Of a stretch of 64,000 nt of DNA, positions 21,200 through 29,200 are shown in pieces; within the stretch, counting starts at the first letter, position 1; each line of letters opens with the position of its first letter. The notes beneath the pieces are model-generated. The model saw only the letters and a list, made by a program, of their open reading frames with translations. It was not told the origin of the DNA and did no database searches. Made by a program: the position numbers and the translations under genes. The DNA comes from Branchiostoma floridae (taxonomy: Eukaryota > Chordata > Leptocardii > Amphioxiformes > Branchiostomatidae). The stretch spans positions 23,406,581 through 23,470,580 of the forward strand of contig NC_049984.1 in NCBI RefSeq assembly GCF_000003815.2, in the 5' to 3' direction.

Positions 21200-21683
21200 A
21201 CACACACACACACACACACACAAATTATAGAAGTGACACAAACACAAAATGTACATATAACACACACACACACAAACCAATACCTCACTACCTTCAACAT
21301 TTTTTCAGGCGCCAATGGTAATTTTCCATTTATATCCGACGTCCGTCTATGCAGCTGTTTGCAGCTATCTCACTATATAACGTTATCATATCAGTTACAC
21401 AGCGCCCCTCCCCTTTTTTTAATTGATTGTTAACGGTCATCTTTTGTCAAGAAATACACAGAAAAACTACGTAAAACCAAACCATTTCTGTCTTACCGTC
21501 GAAGTCGGCCAGAGAGCGAGCCGAATCAGCATCAAAACTGAAGCCGCTGTGTGTGGAACGTTGCGAAAGTTCCTGAACAAGGTGGCCATGTTGGTCTTGA
21601 CTTTGCGGCGCCGATGTTCGATTCAGCGGCCCGTCAACGTTCTTCCCTCGGTCCCTGACAAACCCTGTGCCCGAGCCGAACAT
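9783..21683 (-). CDS. EIF2AK1: HRI, heme-regulated eIF2alpha kinase (gene span, 9 readable exons)
   Basis: HRI phosphorylates Ser51 of eIF2alpha in the cytosol and lowers translation initiation under heme deficiency or mitochondrial stress. Readable exons from 5' to 3' are 21683-21497 (tentative), 20394-20210, [gap], 17363-17267, 15897-13997, 13160-13064, 12551-12445, 11987-11769, 11492-11352, 10746-10651 and 9905-9783. From 17363 onward all splice phases agree. Visible hallmarks are the alphaC region [44 protein letters not shown], the activation loop [18 protein letters not shown] and [11 protein letters not shown], all close to vertebrate HRI (from family knowledge). The glycine loop and VAIK lysine are not seen and probably fall in 18540-19425. 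A ~630-residue kinase insert is far longer than the roughly 125 residues of mammalian HRI. Confidence 0.93.
9965..10240 (-). repeat. tRNA-derived SINE-like element, reverse orientation
   Basis: Read on the minus strand there is a tRNA-like head near 10236 with a B-box-like GGGTTCAAGTCCGTTG, then a body containing GGTTAAAGAACCCCACACAC. It lies in HRI sequence just upstream of the last exon. A fragment of the same family occurs at about 37455-37545. Confidence 0.55.
10651..11492 (-). CDS. EIF2AK1: HRI exons for kinase C-lobe helices F-I
   Basis: There are two exons. 11492-11352 (47 codons) encodes [20 protein letters not shown] followed by [17 protein letters not shown]; 10746-10651 (32 codons) encodes [20 protein letters not shown] and ILKSDLF. 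The invariant Asp of subdomain IX and the subdomain XI Arg (YRPSA) are present. Both junctions are phase 0, with donors GTAAAA and GTCAGC and acceptors ending CCAG. No extra exon is needed between them. Confidence 0.92.
11769..13160 (-). CDS. EIF2AK1: HRI exons for hinge, catalytic loop and activation loop
   Basis: There are three exons. 13160-13064 encodes [20 protein letters not shown]; 12551-12445 encodes [20 protein letters not shown] through HRDLK; 11987-11769 encodes [20 protein letters not shown] through [15 protein letters not shown]. Catalytic Asp of HRD, the following Lys, Asn, and DFG are intact. The activation loop keeps the Thr pair in [12 protein letters not shown] that is autophosphorylated in this family. 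Junction phases are 1, 0 and 0 and are mutually consistent. This part looks like an active kinase. Confidence 0.95.
13232..13737. repeat. Minisatellite, 79-bp unit, about 6 copies
   Basis: The unit, including TTTCACATGTGTATCCTTCA and ATGTGTCTACTGTATGACT, repeats with almost no divergence. The first copy (about 13264-13340) differs at a few bases. It lies in the HRI intron about 100 bp upstream of the 13160 acceptor. Short open frames across it are repeat artefacts. Confidence 0.95.
13997..15897 (-). CDS. EIF2AK1: HRI giant kinase-insert exon with DTIPWE repeats
   Basis: This single 1901-nt exon (2 nt + 633 codons) is open throughout and in phase with both neighbours when the acceptor GTATGCAG/ACAGC at 15897 is used; it ends LADCELVAE. 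It starts [11 protein letters not shown], similar to the SSSIIFAEP stretch at the start of the mammalian HRI insert. It then contains segment A (about 15619-15236), seven repeats with core L-x-D-T-I-P-W-(E/D)-(T/S) between 15052 and 14603, and segment B (about 14497-14117), a second copy of A. The sequence is Ser/Glu/Lys-rich and probably largely disordered. No known domain is recognised. The insert sits between the N-lobe strands and the hinge, as in other HRI/PERK kinases, but is about five times longer than in mammals. Confidence 0.9.
14603..15052 (-). repeat. Coding tandem repeat: seven DTIPWE motifs
   Basis: Motif cores lie at 15035-15052, 14963-14980, 14894-14911, 14816-14833, 14753-14770, 14675-14692 and 14603-14620, a period of about 60-80 nt (20-26 residues). 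The consensus is (S)EK-(A/T)S-xx-L-x-DTIPWE-(T/S)-xRK. The last copy reads DTIQWE. Linkers vary in length by whole codons, so the frame is kept. Confidence 0.95.
16276..16482. mobile_element. Palindromic MITE, TACTGTAAATGC/CGCGG family
   Basis: The left end is TACTGTAAATGCATTTAAGT with a TTCGCGGTAGCGG arm. The right end is the inverted arm ending AACATTTCTGCATTTA. Other copies are at 37551-37762, 51807-52021 and 62795-62988, with truncated or decayed copies at 48963-49065, 33632-33826 and 52846-53037. Confidence 0.8.
16649..16993. mobile_element. MITE with CAGGGCTCGAAATA inverted ends
   Basis: The termini CAGGGCTCGAAATAC and GGTATTTCGAGCCCTG are perfect inverted repeats. The pentamer ATGTG directly flanks both ends (16644-16648 and 16994-16998). 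The interior is rich in ACCTGCAC/GTGCAGGT motifs. A longer copy is at 45753-46200. The CAGGG end resembles hAT-type termini. Confidence 0.8.
17267..17363 (-). CDS. EIF2AK1: HRI exon for the alphaC helix and beta4/5
   Basis: This 97-nt exon encodes [20 protein letters not shown] and [12 protein letters not shown], then one base. The alphaC Glu (REVKLL) is present. The close match to vertebrate HRI ([21 protein letters not shown]) fixes the identity. The acceptor is TTTCCTAG and the donor GTGAGA. The next upstream exon (glycine loop, ATP lysine) is not in readable sequence. Confidence 0.93.
17600..18539. repeat. Minisatellite, 61-bp unit, about 15 copies, running into the gap
   Basis: The unit GATAATCAGTGTGAATGTGA plus GTTCAGCACCAGGGACAGGA plus ACCAGTGTGAAGTCAGTAGGAG repeats with scattered single-base changes. 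The array stops only because the N gap starts at 18540, so its true length is unknown. 61 is not a multiple of 3 and the array is intronic to HRI. Confidence 0.95.
18540..19425. other. Assembly gap (886 N)
   Basis: The gap lies between a minisatellite and unique sequence inside HRI. Readable flanks lack the HRI exons for the rest of the N-terminal helical domain and the kinase N-lobe, so the gap probably contains them. From 19426 to 20170 the sequence is AT-rich with no supported exon. Confidence 0.99.
20210..20394 (-). CDS. EIF2AK1: HRI N-terminal domain exon
   Basis: The exon encodes [20 protein letters not shown], then [20 protein letters not shown] and [21 protein letters not shown]. The LLVS-LEHL pattern matches the N-terminal heme/stress-sensing region of vertebrate HRI (LLLVSLLEHL). 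The acceptor is GTTTTGACAG at 20395 and the donor GTTGTTTG. It starts with one base completing a codon, so the preceding exon must end in phase 2. The candidate exon at 21497-21683 does not. Confidence 0.85.
20395..21010 (-). repeat. Tandem array of the HRI exon acceptor junction, ~111-bp unit
   Basis: Five extra copies of the intron end plus the first ~60 nt of the exon at 20394 lie upstream of it on the minus strand. Acceptor points (TTTTGACAG/TTTG) are at 20507, 20617, 20728, 20839 and 20949, spaced 110-113 bp. Each copy keeps the AG and the segment for [11 protein letters not shown]. The copy at 20949 also keeps the exon's reading frame; several others carry an extra base before the DLED segment. 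Confidence 0.9.
21168..21277. repeat. (CA)n microsatellite, interrupted
   Basis: CA tracts lie at about 21168-21222 and 21261-21276, within the first readable HRI intron. Confidence 0.95.
21497..21683 (-). CDS. EIF2AK1: Probable HRI first coding exon (tentative)
   Basis: An ATG at 21683 opens a frame [20 protein letters not shown] running to [18 protein letters not shown], ending at a strong donor (GACG/GTAAGA) at 21497. Position next to the shared promoter and sequence composition fit a first exon. The phase at its end (1) does not fit the next identified exon (needs 2), and the second ATG frame (21589, MATLFRNF) ends in phase 0 and also fails. An unrecognised small exon or an assembly indel is needed. 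Confidence 0.5.
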
Positions 21684-22089
21684 ACCTCACGTCCCGGTAA
21701 TGTCACATTGCAGGTAAAAACCCTGGTTTTACTCCAACATATGTTTGGAGCTTACCAGAACATTCTGTTGAACGTGTTTTTTTGCGGGAGTTTGAAATGA
21801 TGAAACTTGGTACACATGCAATAGGTCATAGGTCAAACCTTCAACATTGAACAGAACATAGCTACACATTCTATACATAAAGGTTGTAATACCAACCCAC
21901 ATATTACATGCGTTATGTATATCAATCTTTATATTTTCCTTGAATGAAATGTGTAGAAAATGATTTTTTTACTAGTTTCTTCAACACGTTTTGTAAAAAG
22001 AGAACATTTTTTGACTTAATTGGGTAGAGAGTTAGAAGATATTTTGTTGCACGAATCAGACGCTATTGTTACTACCAGATAGTAAAAGC
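21684..22089. promoter_or_regulatory. Bidirectional promoter interval between HRI and NAE1
   Basis: Only 406 bp separate the two divergent start codons. The half nearest HRI is GC-rich and the rest AT-rich. I see no canonical TATA box at a convincing distance. The call rests on head-to-head geometry. Confidence 0.6.
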
Positions 22090-25000
22090 ATGGCGGCCAC
22101 CGGTGCAGGAAAAACCATGGACAAGGAAAAGAAATACGATCGTCAACTAAGGTGTGTATTTGAGGTCACTTTGGACTTTCTAGTGGTTAGGTATGTAACT
22201 ATTGTCTATAAAGAAAGAGGTGAAATGCCTTTGCGACCACACTACCCACTAGGTTATCTCTGACTGGTGCAAAACTCTAGGCTAGTCAGCAAGTTATTTT
22301 TCTGTGGCATATTATTAACTCTAAATATTTAGATAAATGAATCCCTTCTGTATGAATCTGAACATACTTGTGTCTGTACTTCTATGTATAAGAACTATTA
22401 TGAGCTTAATAACGCGTATATTGCGTTGTCTCGGCGTAAATTATGCTTAGGGTAAACATCTGACTGGCCCAGTATCCAGAGGTAATAGGTTAGAATCCCT
22501 TAGTAAGTTTACTTTAACCCTTAACCCTCTCAACACGTCATAATTTTTTTTCCTGTATACCATATACGACATATAATTTCAGTCTATACAGGTGTCAATT
22601 AGTACTTTTTGTGTATTATTATTACAGCTGTTATGTAAGGAGTAGACTAGGAAAACTATATATTGCTGGAAAGCTCACAGAATGGCCTTTCAAAAACAAG
22701 CAAAATAAATATCATACCATCTATCTGAGGACAGCAATCGTCATGGAAACCACTAAAAAACACATTTGCAACACTCCCAAAAGTTTCACAAAAGAAAACA
22801 TTTGCCTAGGGGCTGACTTTTTTGTGTCATTTATCATAAAACTATGTAGAAATACTCAAACATACATACACAATGCTGGTATGTTAGAATGACCAAAACT
22901 AAAAATCAAAGCATGATTTCAAATAAGTTCAGTGCTGATAAACAAATGTTCACCCCAATAAACAGTTGTGCCCCCCTCCCCACACCTGTAGTTGTACTAT
23001 TGAAAATAAATAAAAATGATGAATATGCCTTGTGCTAAATGGCAAATTATTTTTCTGGATGTTCTCCACATATCAGGGAGTCAAATAAATCCACTTACTA
23101 TGACTTGGGTAGAGAGACAGGTATCAGAGTATCTAAAATATCAATTGGGACCAGTGACCTATCTGACCTGACCTTGTCCACCTCATGCCCCAAGAAAAAC
23201 AACAAGGAAGCATGCATGTAGAGCTCATTAGACACAGGGATATCAGCTCATTTGATCTCAACAAAAACAGCTGGGTGTTTGCCTTGCTGTCCCTCAAGGA
23301 TTTCCCTGTCATCACTCCTGTAAGCCTCCAACAAAATTATCCACCAAACTGTCTCCATTTCTGCTAAATTTACTAAATAAACCTGTAGAAATCTGAAGCC
23401 AAAACACATGCTGGAGGCCTCAGAAACAGGGCTCAAATGCTACATCTCTTCTGGTTGGTCAAAGATACAAGCATCCTGATTGGCAGACTCTGCCAAATTT
23501 CCCATTTCACAGTAGTCAGTTTGAATTTCCTGCCGGAATCTCGCGTCCTATGGGAAAGCCATGATAGTGGCTTCTGGTGTTGAGAGGGTTAAATTGCCAG
23601 CCCTGTAAAATGCCATCAGTGCCAGGGTTGGCTGCTGACCTCAAAAAGAAACTACCGGACAAGGCCGAAGTCCCTACCAATTATATAATAAACAATAATT
23701 AGTAACATTCGGGGTTCGTGCGCAAAGCTGCTACTTCGGGGAATACGCTATCTCGGATATATCCAGGCACGGCACACAGGGCATGTATATGACCCGGATA
23801 TATATGGGCTTGGCACTTTAAAGTTTAACATATTTACGTCCAAATTGTACACATAGGCTGTGGGGAGACCATGGCCAGGCAGCACTTGAGGCATCCCGGG
23901 TGTGTCTGGTGAATGTAACAGCCACTGGCACGGAAACACTCAAGAACCTCATCTTACCAGGTAGGCAGCAATAATGTAACAATAATGTCAATCTTCCAAG
24001 TGTTTATTAAGATATATATCACAATACCTATTGTCCAGGGCAAGTGAAAGAGCTGATTGGGCAAGTGCATGACCTACCCCACTTGTCCGATCGTGCTAGT
24101 ATCACTTTTCCAATTTGAGTGAGATTTTGATATGCTTGTCCCTTTTTACAGTCATGACATCAAGCAATGGTCAACATAGAAAAATAGAGACAATGATAAG
24201 AATTCCATTGCTGGAAGTGAAATTAAATGTAGAAATCATTTTTTTCGTGTTTTTGTTTTTTGTTTTCTTTAATCATATCAAAGATATTTTGCTAATGCTA
24301 CTATAGAAAATTAATCCATGATTAATCATTCATTGTTGATTAATCAATAAACAATGCATAGCTAGAATAAGAGATGATTTTGAAAATTTGTTCATGTTGT
24401 TGTCTCTTGCAGGTATCGGCTGGTTTACCATCATTGATGGTGGTAAAGTGACCGGAGAGGATGTGGGCAACAAGTAGGTCATGTTATAGAAAGTCATATT
24501 AGTAATAAGTATGGATCCTTCCATCTTGGTAGTAGCCTGGGTACCATCCGGGTAGTAGTTCGCTCCTAGTCCTATGTTTGCTTCTGCTACCTGTCTGGTC
24601 TGGAGACCTGCACATTCTTTTGGTGGTGATGTCAATAAGAGAATTAAGGAATGGGTTCATAGAGCACCTGTTTGATGACGACAGGCCCTTTTGCAAACAG
24701 ATAGGGGACATTTTGGGTGTTGTTGGAGCGGGCACTTGAACCCATTCCTTAATTTGCTCATGACTTTTTTTTGTTTAGGGACCAATCAGTGCCCTTGTCC
24801 AGAAAAATTTGGATGATTCCAGACATTAGAGATGTCAAGGCTCTCAGACGGAATAGCAGAGAAGAGACTGTATAGTGTATGATAAAATACTGTACATGTA
24901 GTGTAACATAGTTGAACATGTACTTGTTACAAAGGTTTTGAAATGTAACAAACACCCACATGGTTACATTGAATTGACTCTAATGTATTGAATAATATGA

Positions 25001-26268
25001 CATTTTTAAATGTCTTTACGACTCGGTAAAGCTATTTGATCAGTTGTTATAAGTATGTAGTTGTATCACATTCGGTGATTCAAACAAAGCATTCTATATA
25101 GACCTGTCTAAATTGTTTTATTCTCTTTTCATCAATTTGTACAGCTTCTTCCTTGAGAGAGACAGCATTGGAAAGGTGAGAGGGGAACTATGACTACCTT
25201 TCTCTTAATAGCTATGGTTATACTGCAGTTTAGGGTTAACCTGCAAGATGGCATTGTTACTCAAAATTTTTAAAACTACAGCTTGCACACCTTACCAATT
25301 GCAAGTCGTAGTATGAAAATTCATCTCTGTTGATACATTTACAACATTATCAAAACAGTTAACTATTTTCCAGGCAAGTAAAAATGGACTCACCTACTAT
25401 TGTTTTGTCTTTTGGTCTTGTTCAGCTGATGCTATATTGTTTGTTACGTGTACCTCAAATTTACAATTTAAACATATTACGCATGGCTTGTATGATGACT
25501 ATACTACTAAAGCCTCCAACAAACGGAAAGTTGGAAGGCACATTACACTTTACTATCAAATGAATGTTCCTGCAAGCCTACAAATGAAATTGTTCTTTTC
25601 CAGTCTCGTGCAGAAGTGGCTACAGAGTGTTTGTTGGAGCTGAACTCAGATGTGCGTGGGGATTTCATTGATGAGGTAAGTGATCTCTAAAGGATCTTTG
25701 CTATGTTTTGCTATCTATAAAAGCAAAAGGTAGTCCACTCTTAACTTGAAAGTTCATCTGTGTTGGTAAAAAATTGTTCTGGATCAATATTAAACTTCTA
25801 ACACAAAAGATTTTGACTGAACAGCACCAGTCTTTGTTAAGGAATGAGCAATCCACTGCTTCTGTGACATCACGTTATGCAGATAAAACATGTGACTCGG
25901 TGAGCAGTGGATCATAGGTTGCAGAAAGCCTATGGGGCCCCCCGTCTCTTTTTAGGGATGATCCACTGCTGACTGAGTCACTTGTTTTCTTCTGCATAAT
26001 CTAACAACCATGAATTGGTGGATTGCTCATTGTTTGACAAAGACTAGAGTTGGTCAGTTTAAAATTTGGGTAAGTCCAATTTTTGTGTTAAAAGTTGAAG
26101 TTCAACTGTGATCCAGTAGTCTACTCTAATGATGAAGTTGTGTAAATTTGTTCCTCACACATTTACCCCACTTGTTGTTGTACCCAAGAACCCAGAGCAC
26201 CTGTTGGAAGCCAACCCGGAGTTCTTCCGTTCCTTCAGTTGTGTGATTGCGGCACAGATGCCTGAGAG
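22090..26268 (+). CDS. NAE1: NAE1 exons 1-6 (ThiF/E1 half-domain start)
   Basis: The start is ATG 22090 ([21 protein letters not shown]), with a second ATG ten codons on that could also serve. Exons 2-6 cover the E1-type Rossmann region: [62 protein letters not shown] and [27 protein letters not shown]. All donors are GT. The 31-nt exon at 25145-25175 is unusually small but conserved in sequence ([11 protein letters not shown]). Confidence 0.96.
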
Positions 26269-29200
26269 GTGGGTAACATAATGCTTTATTTCAGAGTTTT
26301 CTCCATGAAATATTTAGACTTATAATTATGTGGGGAGGGGGATGTAGTGAAATATACTGTATTTGCTCATAAGCAAATATCAGCCTTTCTAGTTAGTTAA
26401 TTAGACTTATGTATNNNNNNNNNNNNNNNNNNNNNNNNNNNNNNNNNNNNNNNNNNNNNNNNNNNNNNNNNNNNNNNNNNNNNNNNNNNNNNNNNNNNNN
26501 NNNNNNNNNNNNNNNNNNNNNNNNNNNNNNNNNNNNNNNNNNNNNNNNNNNNNNNNNNNNNNNNNNNNNNNNNNNNNNNNNNNNNNNNNNNNNNNNNNNN
26601 NNNNNNNNNNNNNNNNNNNNNNNNNNNNNNNNNNNNNNNNNNNNNNNNNNNNNNNNNNNNNNNNNNNNNNNNNNNNNNNNNNNNNNNNNNNNNNNNNNNN
26701 NNNNNNNNNNNNNNNNNNNNNNNNNNNNNNNNNNNNNNNNNNNNNNNNNNNNNNNNNNNNNNNNNNNNNNNNNNNNNNNNNNNNNNNNNNNNNNNNNNNN
26801 NNNNNNNNNNNNNNNNNNNNNNNNNNNNNNNNNNNNNNNNNNNNNNNNNNNNNNNNNNNNNNNNNNNNNNNNNNNNNNNNNNNNNNNNNNNNNNNNNNNN
26901 NNNNNNNNNNNNNNNNNNNNNNNNNNNNNNNNNNNNNNNNNNNNNNNNNNNNNNNNNNNNNNNNNNNNNNNNNNNNNNNNNNNNNNNNNNNNNNNNNNNN
27001 NNNNNNNNNNNNNNNNNNNNNNNNNNNNNNNNNNNNNNNNNNNNNNNNNNNNNNNNNNNNNNNNNNNNNNNNNNNNNNNNNNNNNNNNNNNNNNNNNNNN
27101 NNNNNNNNNNNNNNNNNNNNNNNNNNNNNNNNNNNNNNNNNNNNNNNNNNNNNNNNNNNNNNNNNNNNNNNNNNNNNNNNNNNNNNNNNNNNNNNNNNNN
27201 NNNNNNNNNNNNNNNNNNNNNNNNNNNNNNNNNNNNNNNNNNNNNNNNNNNNNNNNNNNNNNNNNNNNNNNNNNNNNNNNNNNNNNNNNNNNNNNNNNNN
27301 NNNNNNNNNNNNNNNNNNNNNNNNNNNNNNNNNNNNNNNNNNNNNNNNNNNNNNNNCGGACCTGCGACTCCAGTATATGGGACAAATCCCTGCCCATAAC
27401 GGCCGCGTCATTTTTAAATCTTGAGGCGCCATCGATTTTCAATTACTAGCACGATTTTGTGCTGAATTCGGCCAGTTTGCATCGGATTTTGACTACCATG
27501 TTTGACTTTACGATGTTATGTTCAAAATAAAGATGGCGGCGGATGCACGTGCTTGTGTTTGCTATTTTCCATTTTAAACACAATGGAAACTATTTATAGT
27601 CTGCATCGGGCATGTTGTGAGTTGATACTCTTCTAACGGACCACCTGACCAAATCAACTGATTTTGCCCGGGTAGTCGTCTTGAGCAGGTTTGACTGTAT
27701 ACGTTCAACATAGCTTTGAAATAGTTACTGCTCAGGTTGTGTGTTACATAGGCATTACTGTTGTTTCAATAGTTCACTCATCCAAGTAATACTATGAGGC
27801 TTTGTCTACTAGTACTCACTGTGACCATCCAGCATGTACGATGTAGTAGCGATAAAAAAACAACATCGTCAGCAAAGCTGGACAAATATAATGACATGTT
27901 AGCCCGATGTAGTTACGTCAGTGTAGTCTGGGTACCATAGGATCTACTACTGGGGTAGTGCAGTTACCATCCTCTGTGGTAAAAAAAATTAATTTTGGTT
28001 GCCATGGCCACACCAATGGTTTGATGCTTCTTGGCTTTGCATGTCCATTTTTTTGTAATTTTCAAAAAAAAAGTCCAGAGAAAAAATAAAACAGGTTTTG
28101 CTATTAGAAACCTTTAAATATTGCCATTCACAGCCACATACACATAAAATGCCTTTTATTCATAATATTAGTAACAAATCAAAGGAAGGAATTCATCGCA
28201 TATATTGTGCCACTTAACTCCTCAAGCTGCTTTTTTTTTATAAGCACAGACTTTTTGATTTTATTTCTACCTGTCGGCCCAATTTTTTTCTGAAAAAAAA
28301 TGGGAAGCAACAAATAAATTTGGTGTGGCCTAACCACAGATTGATCCAGCGGTGTGTATGGAGGATACCGGCTCTGCCAAAAATGTCAAGGCAGTCTTAT
28401 ACTGTAATTATAGCCTTTTTGAAGCCCCAAGGGCAGTGAGTTGTTGTCCACGGCGTCTCTAGGGCCCGCCCCGGCATTGGAAGGCATAACCCATCCCTCT
28501 CTTTCCACTGCTCCCATCTGAAGTCAGTAACCATTTGAGTGGAGTCAGGAAACTCGTGTTATATAGTGCCTTTCCCAAAGAGAGCATGTCAGCTGATTCA
28601 AACTCTAGGTTCTGGACCAAACACCCTAACCATTACACCAACACATCTTGTATAATCTTCATATCCATTTAATTGTATTATGATTTGTAAATTTTGACAG
28701 GGGAAAGGTTTTATAAGCCACACGGCTTTTTCTCCCCCCCCACCTTGCACGTTCTGTTTGTTTTCTTTAATTTGCTGTACGTTATTCATTTTTTAAAGTG
28801 CAAAATAAAATCAATCAATCAACACAATACCACCAGCGAGTCTACCACTTGGTCTCCTATACTAACTTTTTTAGTATTGGAGCCCTGATATGTAGTAAAT
28901 TGGATGGTACCCAGGCTAACATCAGTGAGAGTCGTCATTGTTAAAGATGAGGTGATCTCACTGCATGAAAACTCAAATTTCCGGGAATTTCTGGGCTCTG
29001 ACAAACACGTGAAACTCGACATATCCTGGTCGTGTATCCATCCAGTGTGTCCCATCATTGAAATTCCCATATATTCCTGGACATGACCTGGACACGTCAA
29101 GTTTCACGGGTGTTCCAGGTCCCAGAAATTCCCGGAAATTTGAGTTTTTGTGCAGTGTGTTGTGTGAGTGAAGCTGGGATGGTTCCTTGCCTGCCGTACT

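Noticed and set aside
26393-27449. Three ~345-aa ORFs made mostly of X
   Set aside because: They translate the second N gap.
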